From assembly GCF_002487355.1 (NCBI RefSeq), contig NZ_NTMG01000040.1, positions 40,985 through 104,984 on the forward strand: a DNA stretch of 64,000 nt, written 5' to 3'. The translations under genes were made by a program, and so were the position numbers. This document shows, one piece after another, positions 52,731-63,563 of this stretch. The number at the start of each line of letters is the position of its first letter. Position 1 is the first letter of the stretch. A model generated the notes under the pieces. The model saw only the letters and a list, made by a program, of their open reading frames with translations. It did not search any database and was not told where the DNA came from. Source of the stretch: Candidatus Methanoperedens sp. BLZ2 (GTDB lineage: Archaea > Halobacteriota > Methanosarcinia > Methanosarcinales > Methanoperedenaceae).

Positions 52731-53939
52731 ATGAAAGCTTTAATTCTTGCCGCTGGAGAGGGATTAAGATGCCGCCCTCTCACTTTGACCCGATCAAAGG
52801 TCATGCTCCCGGTCGCAAACAGACCTATCCTTGAATATATTATCAGGGCGCTTGCACAAAACGACCTGAAAGAAATAATCCTGGTCGTGGGATATAAAAA
52901 AGAGCGTATAATGGATTATTTCAGGAATGGCCTGGATTTCGGGGTAAACATCAGCTATATTGAACAGGATGCCCAGCTTGGCACAGCTCATGCGGTCAAG
53001 CTTGCAGAGTCAATGGTCAATGAAAAATTCCTTGTACTGAATGGTGATAACCTTATAGATGCAGGAACGATCTGCGACCTGATAAAAGGGGCATCCGGTG
53101 ATGTAACGCTTCTTACCGCAATGCATCAACAGACAACAGGATACGGTGTGATCATACTTGACAAAGGAAAGGTTTCACGAATTGTAGAAAAGCCCCGTGA
53201 TAAAATAAGTCACCTTATTAACACAGGGATATACATGTTTTCATCTTCAATATTCGATGAAATAGATAAAACCCCGATCTCAGAGACCGGTGAATATGCA
53301 ATAACAGATACGATCCAGAGAATTATTGACAAAGGCGCTAATGTCACAAATATAACCACAAAGGGCACATGGATCGATGCTGTACATTCATGGGACCTAT
53401 TGAAAGCAAACTCAATATTCCTTGGAAAAATCGAAGAAGTGAAGGCAGCAGGATCGATCGAGAAAGGTGCGGTAATAATCGGTGATGTAGCTATCGGGGA
53501 TAATTCAGTTATCAGGTCCGGTTCTTATATCGTGGGTCCGGTCATTATTGGAAAGAATTGTAATATCGGTCCAAATACTACTATTCTACCTTCAACGGCT
53601 GTAGGTGATAATTGTTCGATAAGTTCATTCACGGAGATTGAAAATAGTATTATCATGAACGATGTGCGTATAGGGTCTGGTTCATATATCTCAAATTCCA
53701 TTATTGGAGGTAATAATATTATCGGCCCCCATTTTGTTTCTGATGTGGGAAAAGACCTGAAAATAGAAATGAAGGGCATACTTCATAGCGCGGATGAACT
53801 GGGAACTGTTATTGGGGACAATAACATTATCGGGCCATCAGTACTTGTCAGGGCTGGAAAAATGATCGCAACAGGCTGTGCTGTTGATCATGGAGTCAGG
53901 GTTACAAAAGACCTGCCTCCGAACTCGATTGTTCTGTGA
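52731..53939 (+). CDS. GlmU-like sugar-1-phosphate nucleotidyltransferase 1
   Basis: This 402-residue protein has an N-terminal nucleotidyltransferase (ILAAGEGLRCRPLT, KVMLPVANRPI, VLNGDNLID, and KGTWIDAVHSWDLLK) and a C-terminal left-handed beta helix (about 245-400; repeated I/V-G-xx units such as IIGDVAIGDNSVI). Archaeal GlmU-type proteins combine GlcNAc-1-P uridylyltransferase and acetyltransferase activity. The ATG has GAGG upstream. It starts a four-gene operon with glmS, glmM and a second paralogue. Confidence 0.88.
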   Translation: MKALILAAGEGLRCRPLTLTRSKVMLPVANRPILEYIIRALAQNDLKEIILVVGYKKERIMDYFRNGLDFGVNISYIEQDAQLGTAHAVKLAESMVNEKFLVLNGDNLIDAGTICDLIKGASGDVTLLTAMHQQTTGYGVIILDKGKVSRIVEKPRDKISHLINTGIYMFSSSIFDEIDKTPISETGEYAITDTIQRIIDKGANVTNITTKGTWIDAVHSWDLLKANSIFLGKIEEVKAAGSIEKGAVIIGDVAIGDNSVIRSGSYIVGPVIIGKNCNIGPNTTILPSTAVGDNCSISSFTEIENSIIMNDVRIGSGSYISNSIIGGNNIIGPHFVSDVGKDLKIEMKGILHSADELGTVIGDNNIIGPSVLVRAGKMIATGCAVDHGVRVTKDLPPNSIVL

Positions 53940-53949
53940 GGCAATAAAA

Positions 53950-55764
53950 ATGTGCGGTATAGTAGGATATGTTGGAACAAGGCAGGTAACTCCAATACTT
54001 ATAGATGCATTAAAAAGGCTTGAGTACAGGGGGTATGATTCTGCAGGCCTTGCAATATTAACAGATAAAGTGATATCGGTATGTAAAACAGAAGGTAAAA
54101 TAGCTGACCTTGAAACAAAACTTCCTGATATGAAAGGGACATGCGGTATAGGGCACACGCGCTGGGCAACACAGGGCGCGCCAACCACAGTCAATGCGCA
54201 TCCCCATGTTTCAGGAAATATCGCAGTCGTCCACAATGGAATTATTGAGAACTACCAGGAACTGTATGACTGGTTAAAGGCCGAAGGATACGAATTTGTA
54301 TCAGAAACAGATACGGAAGTGCTTGCACACCTCGCCCATAAATATTATAAGGGAGACCTTGTCAGGGCTGTCATTGAAGGCCTGAAGAAAGTAAAAGGCT
54401 CATACGCAGCTGCCTACTTATGCAGCGATTCAAAGACAGTGGTTGCAGCAAGAAAAGAAAGCCCTCTTGTTGCCGGTGCAGGAAAAGGTGAAAATTTTAT
54501 AGCTTCGGATGTGACTGCATTATTGAAGAATACAAGAGATGTGGTCTATATGCAGGATTTTGAGATCGTGCAGTTGACCGGGGAAGGTATGCAGTTCTTT
54601 GATTTCGATGGTAATCCTGTCAAAAAGAAAACCGAGACCATAGAATGGAACATAGAAGCAGCCGAGAAATCGGGATACCCTCATTTCATGTTAAAAGAGA
54701 TACACGAACAGGTTACATCGATCCACGATACGCTTTTGGGCAGGATATCAGAACTGAGCGGTGAAGTAATTCTCGGCGAGGTCACTCTTTCCATTGATGA
54801 GATAAAGGATCTTGAAAGGATAGTGATAATCGCATGCGGCACATCATATAATGCAGGGCTTCTTGGTAGATATCTTTTTGAGTCACTGGCGGGAATACAT
54901 ACGGATGTGGAAATAAGCTCGGAATTCAGGTATGCAAATCCCGTGCTTTCAGGATCCACGCTTGTAATAGCCATATCGCAGTCAGGGGAGACCGCAGATA
55001 CAATAGCAGCAACAAGAGAAGCAAAGACCTACGGGTGCCATACCCTGGCAATAACGAATGTGGTAGGCACAACACTTTCCCGTGAAGTCGAAAATATTGT
55101 TTATACAAGAGCTGGCCCTGAAATAGGGGTTGCAGCCACAAAGACTTTTACGTCCCAGCTAATTGCCCTGTATCTACTTTCTATCTATTTTGCACGAAAG
55201 AGGAAAAAAATGGATGTTGACAGGTCGAAACGCCTTCTTGTTTCAATGAAACAGCTTCCTGGTATGATCCAGCAGATCCTGAATAACAAGGAATTCATAC
55301 AGAAACAGGCAAAACGGTTCTCAAATGCAAGGGATTATTTCTTTTTAGGAAGATCCCTGAATTTCCCGATAGCTTTAGAAGGCGCGCTTAAGCTCAAGGA
55401 GATTTCCTATATCCATGCTGAAGGATATGCGGCTGGCGAATTGAAACATGGGCCCCTGGCTCTTATTTCAAAGGAAACCCCGGTAGTGGCGCTTGCCACA
55501 AGATCATCAACGTACGATAAAATGGTGAACAACATCAAAGAAGTGAAAGCGCGAAGCGCCCAGGTCATTGCAATAGCATGCGCGGATGATAATGAAATAG
55601 ATAAATATGTGGATGTGGTCATAAAAGTTCCGATAGCAGATGAACTGCTTTACCCGGTACTCACATCTGTCGTAGTACAACTTCTTGCATACAGCAGCGC
55701 TGATGCACTGGGTTGCCCCATCGATAAACCCAGGAACCTTGCAAAAAGCGTAACGGTGGAGTAA
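53950..55764 (+). CDS. glmS: Glutamine-fructose-6-phosphate aminotransferase
   Basis: This 604-residue enzyme starts with Met-Cys ([11 protein letters not shown]), the Cys acting as N-terminal nucleophile for glutamine hydrolysis. It has the glutaminase motif [11 protein letters not shown] and two SIS sugar-isomerase domains ([11 protein letters not shown], then [20 protein letters not shown]) and the C-terminal [16 protein letters not shown]. It makes glucosamine-6-phosphate from fructose-6-phosphate. The start is ATG 53950, where the Cys follows at once; a longer ORF from 53878 would overlap the upstream gene. GAGG precedes the start. Confidence 0.96.
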   Translation: MCGIVGYVGTRQVTPILIDALKRLEYRGYDSAGLAILTDKVISVCKTEGKIADLETKLPDMKGTCGIGHTRWATQGAPTTVNAHPHVSGNIAVVHNGIIENYQELYDWLKAEGYEFVSETDTEVLAHLAHKYYKGDLVRAVIEGLKKVKGSYAAAYLCSDSKTVVAARKESPLVAGAGKGENFIASDVTALLKNTRDVVYMQDFEIVQLTGEGMQFFDFDGNPVKKKTETIEWNIEAAEKSGYPHFMLKEIHEQVTSIHDTLLGRISELSGEVILGEVTLSIDEIKDLERIVIIACGTSYNAGLLGRYLFESLAGIHTDVEISSEFRYANPVLSGSTLVIAISQSGETADTIAATREAKTYGCHTLAITNVVGTTLSREVENIVYTRAGPEIGVAATKTFTSQLIALYLLSIYFARKRKKMDVDRSKRLLVSMKQLPGMIQQILNNKEFIQKQAKRFSNARDYFFLGRSLNFPIALEGALKLKEISYIHAEGYAAGELKHGPLALISKETPVVALATRSSTYDKMVNNIKEVKARSAQVIAIACADDNEIDKYVDVVIKVPIADELLYPVLTSVVVQLLAYSSADALGCPIDKPRNLAKSVTVE

Positions 55765-55766
55765 TT

Positions 55767-57059
55767 ATGGCATTATTTGGTTCATCAGGGATAAGAGGTC
55801 TTGCGAATAAGGAAATTACTCCGGAACTTGCCCTCAAGGTCGGGCTCGCGGTGGGTTCGCTTCATGGGTCGGCCGTAATAGCGCGTGACCCCAGGACCTC
55901 AGGAGAAATGATCGAGCATGCTGTGATCTCTGGGCTTCTGTCAGCCGGGTGCAGTGTGACGCGCATCGGAATGGTGCCTACGCCAACGCTTGCATATGCT
56001 GCACGGAATTTTAGCTGTGGCATTATGATAACGGCATCGCATAATCCTTCGCAGTACTGCGGCATAAAAGTCTGGAACAGGGATGGTATTGCATTTGATT
56101 CCAGGCAGCAGGATGAAATTGAATCGATTATAAAGGATAGGACATGGAAGACCGCAGAATGGCAAAATATCGGAAATGTTTTCCAGGCTGATGCTATTGA
56201 AGACCATGCAAGAATGATACTCAGTAAGGTAGGGCGCACTTCCCTGAAAGTGGTTGTTGACTGCGGATGCGGCGCAGCTTCCGTAATAACACCTTATGTT
56301 CTGCGGCGTATGGGCTGCACCGTTATAACTCTTAATTCCCAGCCTGATGGATTTTTCCCCGCAAGAGATCCCGAACCAATCGAGAAGAATCTTGAATTGT
56401 TGAAAAAGGCCACTCTTTCATTTGGCGCTGATCTTGGCATAGCGCACGATGGCGATGCTGACCGGATGATGGCTGTTGACGGGAAAGGCAGGTACATAGA
56501 AGGGGATAAGCTTCTTGCATTCTTCGGTATCCGTGAAACAAAACACAGTATTGTTGTGCCTGTTGACACCTCAATTATGGTCGATGATGTCCTCAAGGGC
56601 AGGGAAATATATCGAACGCGTGTTGGCGATGTGTATATTGCGGAAGAATTGAAAAAGAGAAATGCCGAATTTGGCGGCGAGCCATCAGGCAGCTGGATAT
56701 TCCCGGGCATCTCTTTATGCCCGGATGGTATTCTGGCAGCAGCAAGACTTGTTGAGATCGTGCAGAATGAAGGGAGACTTGATGCCCTGATAGATGAACT
56801 TCCAACATATCCAATGATACGGGGAGCTGTCCAGTGCAGTAATGAGAATAAAGCAGCGGCAATGAAAAAGATCGCAGAGTCATTAAGGAAAATAGGAGAC
56901 GTCACAGATGTAGATGGAATAAGGGTTGATTCTGATAATGGATGGATACTTGTGCGCCCAAGCGGGACTGAGCCCAAGATAAGAATAACGGCAGAAGCGA
57001 GAAAGGGTGTAGAAGAATTGTATGCAAAAGCAGAAAGGCTGGCAAAGGAGTCACTTTGA
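55767..57059 (+). CDS. glmM: Phosphoglucosamine mutase
   Basis: This 430-residue alpha-D-phosphohexomutase has LFGSSGIRG at the start, the active-site serine in [11 protein letters not shown], the metal loop AHDGDADRM, the sugar-binding GGEPSGSW and the phosphate-binding [11 protein letters not shown] near the end. It converts GlcN-6-P to GlcN-1-P, the next step after GlmS. It starts two bases after glmS, and its last four bases overlap the TTG start of the second glmU-like gene. Confidence 0.94.
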   Translation: MALFGSSGIRGLANKEITPELALKVGLAVGSLHGSAVIARDPRTSGEMIEHAVISGLLSAGCSVTRIGMVPTPTLAYAARNFSCGIMITASHNPSQYCGIKVWNRDGIAFDSRQQDEIESIIKDRTWKTAEWQNIGNVFQADAIEDHARMILSKVGRTSLKVVVDCGCGAASVITPYVLRRMGCTVITLNSQPDGFFPARDPEPIEKNLELLKKATLSFGADLGIAHDGDADRMMAVDGKGRYIEGDKLLAFFGIRETKHSIVVPVDTSIMVDDVLKGREIYRTRVGDVYIAEELKKRNAEFGGEPSGSWIFPGISLCPDGILAAARLVEIVQNEGRLDALIDELPTYPMIRGAVQCSNENKAAAMKKIAESLRKIGDVTDVDGIRVDSDNGWILVRPSGTEPKIRITAEARKGVEELYAKAERLAKESL

Positions 57060-58246
57060 AGGCTGTAATTCTTGCAGCTGGCCAGGGTACCAGAATGGGG
57101 CCGCTGACCCGCAATATCCCTAAAGTAATGCTGCCAATAGCGAACAAACCACTCCTTTTACATGTGATCCAATCGGCGCGTGATGCCGGGATCAGGGAAT
57201 TCGTACTTGTTGTAGGGTATGGTGCAAAAATTATTGAAGATTATTTCAAAGATGTTTCTCTTTTTGATGTCAGCATAGAATATGTCCACCAGGAAAAACA
57301 GATGGGTACTGCTGATGCTGTTGGCTCGGCAAAGGGAATGGTTGGTGACCGGTTCCTGGTATTGAACGGGGATATAATAGTAAATCCTGCACATATAAAG
57401 AAACTGATAGAATGCGGTTCGGATGTGGTATTGACAGCAAGGCATGTTGATAATCCCTCAGAGTATGGTGTCCTTGAAGTCCAGGGTGCAGGGGTTTTGC
57501 GTATCATTGAAAAATCCCCGGATCCGCCAACGAATCTTGCCAATGCAGGAATATACGTATTTCCGTCATCGATATTTGATGCTATCAGTGTTACCCCGCT
57601 TTCGATACGAAAGGAATATGAGATAACGGATTCGCTACAGATGCTCATCGATAAAGGAACAAATGTTGGTTTTCTTACACTTTCCGATAAATGGATGGAT
57701 ATCGGAAGACCCTGGGAACTTCTTGATGCCAATGAATATTTCCTGTCTGTTTTACAGCCAGACATATCTGGTGAGATAGAACCTTTTGCGACATTAAAAG
57801 GCAGTGTTTCAGTCGGTGAGGGCACGATCATAAGAAATGGTTCATATATAGCAGGGCCTGTCATTATCGGTAAGAATTGCGATATCGGCCCTAATTGTTA
57901 CATCCGTCCAGGCACAAGTATCGGTGACAATGTTCGTATCGGAAATGCGGTTGAGATCAAGAACAGCATTATAATGAAGGGAACGCATATCGGGCATCTG
58001 AGTTATGTGGGTGATAGCATAATCGGGGAAAGATGCAATTTCGGGGCTGGAACAAAGGTCGCGAATTTAAGGCATGATGGCAGGACAATTCGTGTAATAT
58101 TAAAGGAAAAACTTATAGATTCAGGAAGAAGGAAACTTGGAACGATCATGGGAGATGATGTTCATACTGGTATTAATAGCATGATAAACGTGGGTGCTGT
58201 TGTTGAAAGTAAAGCGATGATAGCACCAGGGGAATTAGTAAAATAA
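57056..58246 (+). CDS. GlmU-like sugar-1-phosphate nucleotidyltransferase 2
   Basis: This 396-residue paralogue of the first gene has [35 protein letters not shown] and [16 protein letters not shown], then a left-handed beta helix (about 235-390) ending in [18 protein letters not shown]. It starts with TTG overlapping the glmM stop as TTGA. Together with glmS and glmM it should complete UDP-GlcNAc synthesis for N-glycans or surface polysaccharide. The division of labour between the two GlmU-like proteins cannot be told. Confidence 0.86.
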   Translation: MKAVILAAGQGTRMGPLTRNIPKVMLPIANKPLLLHVIQSARDAGIREFVLVVGYGAKIIEDYFKDVSLFDVSIEYVHQEKQMGTADAVGSAKGMVGDRFLVLNGDIIVNPAHIKKLIECGSDVVLTARHVDNPSEYGVLEVQGAGVLRIIEKSPDPPTNLANAGIYVFPSSIFDAISVTPLSIRKEYEITDSLQMLIDKGTNVGFLTLSDKWMDIGRPWELLDANEYFLSVLQPDISGEIEPFATLKGSVSVGEGTIIRNGSYIAGPVIIGKNCDIGPNCYIRPGTSIGDNVRIGNAVEIKNSIIMKGTHIGHLSYVGDSIIGERCNFGAGTKVANLRHDGRTIRVILKEKLIDSGRRKLGTIMGDDVHTGINSMINVGAVVESKAMIAPGELVK

Positions 58247-58292
58247 CGATTCGTAAAATAACGAAGAGAAAATAATAGAGATCTTGTTATTT

Positions 58293-58919
58293 CTATGTTA
58301 TTTTCTCAAGCATTTCTGCAAAAGCAAGATTACCTGTGATCTTCTTGATCTTTATTTTTACAGTATCCCCTTTGACAGTACCTGGTACATAAATCGTATA
58401 CTTGTCCTTTTTGGCAATGCCGTCGCCTTTGCTTCCTACTGCATCAATTCTGACATCGTAGGTTTCGCCTTCAACCAGTGCCTCTTCTTTGGCAATCAAT
58501 GTTGCCCGCCGTTTCGTTACAGGTCTATGCGCGCCGCATGCATCACATCTCAATGTAAGGACTCTTTCACTTTTTATAAGGTGTGTATCCGGACGTCCGC
58601 ATTCTGAGCAGGTTACATATTCCTTTACATATGCGTTGATGAGCTCGGAAATCATACCTGAAGTTAATCGTCTCTGGAATATCGCTCTTGGACCATCGAT
58701 CTTACCTGCTGTTCCGAGTTCCCGCAATAAGAATTTGAATATATGCGAAGGCTCACGGTTCAATTTATCCACTATCGCAGCAAAATTTTCAAGTACTGTT
58801 GTCTTTCCTTCGGTTAGGAGTTTAGGCTCGGGGATAACAAAACGTTCCCCTGAGCTTTTAACTTCAGGCAGATGATTTAATGCCCTGTCCAGTTTATCCA
58901 GATAATCATTCATTGTCAA
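58293..58919 (-). CDS. Translation initiation factor aIF2 beta with TRAM
   Basis: This 208-residue protein has the aIF2-beta core (about 35-140) with a zinc ribbon, CSECGRPDT and [10 protein letters not shown], and a C-terminal TRAM domain (about 148-205; [20 protein letters not shown]). aIF2 delivers initiator tRNA; the TRAM tail is found in Methanosarcina-type archaea and probably binds RNA. The gene overlaps rpl10e by ATGA. A second ATG, two codons inside, is an alternative start. Confidence 0.93.
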   Translation of the reverse strand: MTMNDYLDKLDRALNHLPEVKSSGERFVIPEPKLLTEGKTTVLENFAAIVDKLNREPSHIFKFLLRELGTAGKIDGPRAIFQRRLTSGMISELINAYVKEYVTCSECGRPDTHLIKSERVLTLRCDACGAHRPVTKRRATLIAKEEALVEGETYDVRIDAVGSKGDGIAKKDKYTIYVPGTVKGDTVKIKIKKITGNLAFAEMLEKIT

Positions 58920-59437
58920 GTAAGGACCAGTTCCTGTCCTTTTTCCACTACCAGGCTTATCGGGGTCGGTAATTTATATCCGGCTGAGATCAATGATTTC
59001 TTTGCAAGTTTGAAATTGGCGGGAGTAACAAATACGCTCATGATCTCCTGGCCCCTTCTTACTCTTGCCGCAGTCCCGATGGCTTTTCCGAATGCCAGCC
59101 GCATTCCCTGTGATACACGGTCTGCACCTGCTCCTGTGGCCTGTTTATTCTCTCGCAGCACCTCATGAGGGTATACCCTGATCTTTAAATGATAATTAGG
59201 CTGTCCTAAAGTATCAAGCAATATCCTGTTTGCTGCAATACGCGCTGATTCCAGGGCATTGTGCCTGATCTGGCATTCTTCTTTTGTCACGAGTGTCAAC
59301 TGGATCGGGAAATCCTCTGTTAAATTGCCCATGTCATAAGTCACTAACTTGCTACCCGGAACACCGCCCATGTATTCTCGTCTCGTATAAGAGCGCTGGG
59401 TAATTTTCTTGTACATTCGTCCTGGTTTTCTTGCCAT
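58916..59437 (-). CDS. rpl10e: Ribosomal protein L10e (uL16 family)
   Basis: The 173-residue protein starts [20 protein letters not shown] and contains PYHLKIR-like [21 protein letters not shown] and [20 protein letters not shown], typical of archaeal L10e. It sits near the peptidyl transferase centre of the large subunit. I chose ATG 59437 since GGAGG lies about eight bases upstream; an upstream in-frame ATG at 59452 adds five residues. It is translationally coupled with the aIF2-beta gene. Confidence 0.95.
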   Translation of the reverse strand: MARKPGRMYKKITQRSYTRREYMGGVPGSKLVTYDMGNLTEDFPIQLTLVTKEECQIRHNALESARIAANRILLDTLGQPNYHLKIRVYPHEVLRENKQATGAGADRVSQGMRLAFGKAIGTAARVRRGQEIMSVFVTPANFKLAKKSLISAGYKLPTPISLVVEKGQELVLT

Positions 59438-59672
59438 TGAATAGTCCTCCAATAATTATAATGTGAGAATAAAATATATCACACGATTTCGTTCCAGATG
59501 ACTTTTTAGTTAATAAGCTTTATTGAAAAATAGTTCAGGATCTGATTGCTTTATTTTTTTAGCGTATATTTATAAATCGTTTACCTAAGAATGCAAGTCT
59601 TGTCCGGGTAAAGTTTGGGTAAAATCATATAATGCTCTTGGTATTATTTTGTATCATTGAAAAATGTAGGTT

Positions 59673-59912
59673 ATGATATTAAAAACAGTTATAAAAATAG
59701 ATGAAGAAATTTTAAAAAAAGTTAACTGTAAAAAGAATCTATCCTGCCTATCTGGAACCGATATTTGTAAAGTTGAACTTTGTATTGATGGCAAAATCCA
59801 TTTTATTAAATGTATTAATCTTGAACCCTGCCATCACAGGATATCATTTGGATATTCATTTATTTGTAAATGTCCAGTAAGAAAAGAACTTTTCAACAAG
59901 TATAAAATCTAA
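59673..59912 (+). CDS. Small Cys-rich protein, 79 aa
   Basis: This 79-residue ORF starts at ATG 59673 and has eight cysteines in CKKNLSC, DICKVELC, KCINLEPC and CKCPV. It probably binds metal or an iron-sulphur cluster. I do not recognise the family. It stands alone with AT-rich DNA on both sides. Confidence 0.55.
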   Translation: MILKTVIKIDEEILKKVNCKKNLSCLSGTDICKVELCIDGKIHFIKCINLEPCHHRISFGYSFICKCPVRKELFNKYKI

Positions 59913-60195
59913 TTTTTAAGATGTTATTTGAAAGGATTATGTTTATTAAACGTTATGAACAAGCAAATGTTTTAAGGTATGAAAGATAAATATAACATAA
60001 TAAATAGATGAGGTAAAATAAGAAAATTACTACAATAAAAGTTATATTAATTATACTGTCAGCAGTATATCAGCGAATACTAATATAACTAAAAAAATGA
60101 TAGGAAGTTAAATTAAAAAATAAATGGATAATTGTCATTATCATTAAATATAAATACAACAAAAGAAAATTAGAAACATAGAGAGTTTAAAATTT

Positions 60196-61071
60196 ATGGA
60201 ACTTACACCAATACAAAAGGAAATCCTGACAGCATTAATAAATTTGTATAGAACAAAAAAACATGCAATAAAAGGGGAAGATATAGCAGAAGTCATAGAA
60301 AGAAATCCCGGAACTGTCAGGAATCAAATGCAATCATTGAAGGCACTTGGATTAGTCGAAGGAGTGCCCGGGCCCAAAGGAGGATATAAGGCTACAGGGG
60401 ACACGTATCGTGTGCTTAAATTAACAGATATGGAAATCGAGAAGAATGTTCCTTTAAGACGGAATGATGAATTAGTAGATAATGCTACAGCAGCAGAAAT
60501 AAGTTTCACGACTGTAAGGCATCCGGACCTGTGCAATGCTACTGTACATGTTATAGGAGATATAAGAAAATTCGAGGTTGGAGATAATCTTGTGATAGGG
60601 CCGACGCCAGTAAATAAATTAGTGATACGAGGGTCTGTGATCGGCAGAGATGATACACAGAATACGGTATTATTTGTCATACAGGAAATGATATCTCTTC
60701 CCAAAAAACCCGTTAAGAACTATATAAAAGAAAATCCCATTACAATTCCACCCACAGCAACGATTCAGGAAGCCTCACGGATACTTGTTAAGAATAATAT
60801 TCATGGTGCTCCGGTTAAAGACAAGGATGGTATCGTGGGGATAGTTACCCTGACAGATATCGGGAAAACGCTTGCAGATGGGAAAACAAGCCTGAAGATA
60901 AAAGACATTATGACAAGGGATATAATCTCCGTTGATGGCGATTTGCCCTTATATGAAGTTGTTAAAGTATTTAACAAAGAAAAAGTAGGGCGGCTGATGG
61001 TTAAAATCGATGGGGAGCTTGCAGGGCTTATTTCAAAAACAGACATACTAAGCAAACTTGCATTGTATTAA
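60196..61071 (+). CDS. Winged-helix + CBS-pair regulator
   Basis: The first 75 residues form a winged helix (ILTALINLYRTKKHAIKGED, NPGTVRNQMQSLKALGLVEG). A middle domain of about 100 residues (FTTVRHPDLCNATVHVIGDI) is shared by archaeal proteins of this type. Two CBS motifs (about 175-290; ITIPPTATIQEASRIL and MTRDIISVDGDLPLYEVV) close the protein. CBS pairs bind adenosine nucleotides, so it is likely a transcription factor that senses energy state. It faces the CBS-ParB gene convergently. Confidence 0.85.
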   Translation: MELTPIQKEILTALINLYRTKKHAIKGEDIAEVIERNPGTVRNQMQSLKALGLVEGVPGPKGGYKATGDTYRVLKLTDMEIEKNVPLRRNDELVDNATAAEISFTTVRHPDLCNATVHVIGDIRKFEVGDNLVIGPTPVNKLVIRGSVIGRDDTQNTVLFVIQEMISLPKKPVKNYIKENPITIPPTATIQEASRILVKNNIHGAPVKDKDGIVGIVTLTDIGKTLADGKTSLKIKDIMTRDIISVDGDLPLYEVVKVFNKEKVGRLMVKIDGELAGLISKTDILSKLALY

Positions 61072-61104
61072 AAAAATATTTTTTAAAGCAAATAAGATTC
61101 ATTA

Positions 61105-61914
61105 TTAGACATGTGACATACCGTTTTCATCATCTTTTTTGAGCCTTTTTGTGATCTCAATGAGAGGATGTTTGGCATAATCAAGTATTTTAATATCGGA
61201 GAGTGTGTGAAGACCAGATGACATAGCGGTTTTTTCCATACCAAGATGGACTTCATCTCTTACCGGGATGACATAAGCATCCATGCTTTTTATCCCGAGT
61301 TTTTTAGCTGCAATTACCCTGTGATGACCATCTACAAGAATAAGTTTATTGGTCTTTCTTATTACAACTATTGGCTCAGCCAGCCCTTTTTTTAGTTCAT
61401 ATATCCTTCCATCAAGTTCATCTGCATACACTTTGGGCTGCGTGGGAACAAGTTCATCGATGTTTACCGATTCGCGGATAACATCCACATGGATATTGTG
61501 AATGGCCTCAAGGGTCTTCTTGAGTGTCCATACCTTCTGGGGGCTTGTCCTTTCAATATGCGAGCGAATAACATCTGAATTTGTAATAATACCACGTAAA
61601 TGCCCGCTTTCATCAACAACCGGCAATTTTGATTTGCCTGACCTGAATATGACACGCGCCACATCACTCATCTCCATTTCTGTGTCCGCGACAAGCACAT
61701 CCCGGCTCATTACACCTGTGACCTTTTCACCAAGCGCTTTTTCAAGGAGACCTGAAGCGGATACATATCCTGTTACTTTTCCATTTTCGACCACAGGAAA
61801 ACCGTCATGTCCTGTTCTTTTTATAAGTTCTATGACATCTTTGACAGTATTTTCCGGGGATACAGTATCTACTTCGGTTGTCATGTAGTTTTTAACTTTA
61901 GGGTGGTCTGTCAT
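61105..61914 (-). CDS. CBS pair + ParB/SerK-like protein
   Basis: This 269-residue protein has two CBS domains (about 8-125) with YMTTEVDTVSPENTVKDVI and MSRDVLVADTEMEMSDVA, then a ParB/sulfiredoxin-fold domain (about 140-235) with VIRKTNKLILVDGHHRVIA. The DGHHR motif is shared by ParB nucleases and by SerK, an ADP-dependent free-serine kinase of archaea. A nucleotide-regulated kinase or nuclease is therefore possible. Its tail (HPLIEITKRLKKDDENG) is charged. The gene is not in an operon. Confidence 0.72.
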   Translation of the reverse strand: MTDHPKVKNYMTTEVDTVSPENTVKDVIELIKRTGHDGFPVVENGKVTGYVSASGLLEKALGEKVTGVMSRDVLVADTEMEMSDVARVIFRSGKSKLPVVDESGHLRGIITNSDVIRSHIERTSPQKVWTLKKTLEAIHNIHVDVIRESVNIDELVPTQPKVYADELDGRIYELKKGLAEPIVVIRKTNKLILVDGHHRVIAAKKLGIKSMDAYVIPVRDEVHLGMEKTAMSSGLHTLSDIKILDYAKHPLIEITKRLKKDDENGMSHV

Positions 61915-62020
61915 GGTAGTATGGTAGTTTCGTTAACTAAATGGTTTTATCCTTTTTATAACAGTGGGTCAGGGTTAAGCATAACGATATATAGTAATCT
62001 AAGTATAGATACTATGGAAC

Positions 62021-62048
62021 GGGAAGCTCCAACCCTTCAGGGGGAGTA
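62021..62048. repeat. Orphan IS605-type hairpin
   Basis: GGGAAGCTCC and the following AACCCTTCAGGGGGAG fold as CTCC-CCC-TTCA-GGG-GGAG, closely resembling the left-end hairpin of the tnpB element at 43411-43437. No transposase or TnpB gene lies near. It is a probable remnant of an IS200/IS605-type end. Confidence 0.45.
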
Positions 62049-62086
62049 GTACACCTATTGAAATCAACTTTACAGGATGAATTATT

Positions 62087-62593
62087 ATGAATGAACAAGA
62101 CATGGAGATTCTAAATATACTCAAAGAAGCGATCTCTATTGAGATCTATGGCAGGGAATATTATTCGATATTCAGTGATTTAATTGAAGATGAGAATGCA
62201 AAATTATTATTCAAAGGATTGTCAAGGGATGAAGGGGAACACAGACAACTTCTTGAAAAACAATTCCTGAAGATCACAGGAAAATCTTTTGACATCAGTA
62301 CGGTGGATGAAGTGAACAGGGAAAAAGCAAGGCGCATATTCCCGGAATCCCTCGAACCCTTGAACGTGCAAGAAACAAGGGATATTCTCAAGCTTGGCAT
62401 CAGGACAGAAGAAAGATCTATTGAATTGTATTCCAAAAGTGCAGATAGAACCGATAATAAATCCAGTAAAGACCTGTTCGCCAGACTTGTACTTTTTGAA
62501 ACTGAGCATAAGAAAACACTTGAGGATGCATTGTATTACCTTGACCAGGAAGGTTCATGGTACGGATATTCCCCTCCTACTATTGAGGGTTAA
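62087..62593 (+). CDS. Ferritin-like / rubrerythrin-type diiron protein
   Basis: The 168-residue protein is a four-helix bundle with the diiron pattern: EAISIEIYGREYY, RDEGEHRQL, RTEERSIELY and FETEHKK, giving the E, ExxH, E, ExxH set. It has no rubredoxin tail, so it resembles the short rubrerythrin-like group. It probably reduces peroxide or binds iron. Its stop overlaps the start of the endonuclease IV-like gene (TAATG), so the two are coupled, linking oxidative stress to DNA repair. Confidence 0.85.
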   Translation: MNEQDMEILNILKEAISIEIYGREYYSIFSDLIEDENAKLLFKGLSRDEGEHRQLLEKQFLKITGKSFDISTVDEVNREKARRIFPESLEPLNVQETRDILKLGIRTEERSIELYSKSADRTDNKSSKDLFARLVLFETEHKKTLEDALYYLDQEGSWYGYSPPTIEG

Positions 62594-63426
62594 TGGAAGG
62601 TTTGCTCTTTGGTACTGCTGGCGTACCCATAAGCTCGAATGGAACTGATAGTTTGTCAGGGATAAAGCGTGTTCATGAGCTTGGCCTTGGCTGCATGGAA
62701 CTTGAGTTCGTCCGCGGAGTTAAGATGGGAAAAGAGACTGCCCGGAAGGTAAGCGTGCTGGCAAAGAAGCTGGATATAGGATTAAGCGTGCATGCCCCGT
62801 ATTATATAAATCTAAATGGTGAAGGTGAAACCCGGCTCAAAAGCAGGGAACGAATACTGAATTCTGCGCGGATCGGACACATATGCGGTGCAAGAAGCGT
62901 GATTATTCATGCAGGTTTTATAGAGAAAGATTCACGCCATGATGCATACGAAAAAATTAAAAATGAACTTATCCTGATATGTGAAGAAATGAATACTGAA
63001 GGCTTGAATATTACACTTCGTATTGAGACCATGGGGCGCAATTCCCAGTTCGGAAACCTTGATGAAGTTCTTACTATTACAGAAGTGGCAGGCGTATTAC
63101 CATGCATTGATTTTTCGCACCTTCATGCCCTGAATGGAAAAAATAACTCAAAGGAAGAATTTGCAGGTATCCTCACTGACATTGAGAATAAGCTCGGACG
63201 CGATGGTTTAAACAACATGCACGTACATGTTTCAGGAATAGAATATTCTCCAAAGGGTGAGACAAAACATCTTGAATTCGAAGCGTCTGATTTCAAATAT
63301 AAAGAGTTAGCTAAAGCTTTTTCCGAATTCGATATTAAAGGAATGGTCATATGTGAAAGCCCAAACCTGGAGATAGATGCATTAAAATTGAAAAAAGAAT
63401 TTGATGATTTAACCTGTTGTAAATAG
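62593..63426 (+). CDS. Endonuclease IV-like TIM-barrel protein
   Basis: This 277-residue protein matches the AP-endonuclease family 2 fold: LLFGTAGVPISSNG, CMELEFVRGV, LSVHAPYYINL, VIIHAGF, RIETMGR, CIDFSHLHAL, and NNMHVHVSGI with His and Glu/Asp metal ligands. Endonuclease IV cuts at abasic sites. This form is typical of archaea. It is translationally coupled to the ferritin-like gene upstream. It ends 18 bases inside a convergent small gene. Confidence 0.88.
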   Translation: MEGLLFGTAGVPISSNGTDSLSGIKRVHELGLGCMELEFVRGVKMGKETARKVSVLAKKLDIGLSVHAPYYINLNGEGETRLKSRERILNSARIGHICGARSVIIHAGFIEKDSRHDAYEKIKNELILICEEMNTEGLNITLRIETMGRNSQFGNLDEVLTITEVAGVLPCIDFSHLHALNGKNNSKEEFAGILTDIENKLGRDGLNNMHVHVSGIEYSPKGETKHLEFEASDFKYKELAKAFSEFDIKGMVICESPNLEIDALKLKKEFDDLTCCK

Positions 63427-63558
63427 GTCGTGCATCGAATAAGGATTCATAGGAATCCCTGTTACTTCTTCAATCGGTTTTTCTTTGCAGCCACGTAATG
63501 TCAGGACTCTCTGGCATATAGGGCGAGTACAATCCGGACAACGTTTTATATTTTCCAT
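63409..63558 (-). CDS. Small zinc-binding protein, 49 aa
   Basis: The minus strand ATG 63558 opens 49 codons. The product has CPDCTRPIC near the start and another Cys at 24, likely a metal site. It begins five bases after the stop of the 60-residue gene, suggesting a small operon. Its 3' end overlaps the endonuclease IV-like gene by 18 bases. Confidence 0.5.
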   Translation of the reverse strand: MENIKRCPDCTRPICQRVLTLRGCKEKPIEEVTGIPMNPYSMHDLFTTG

Positions 63559-63563
63559 AAAAA

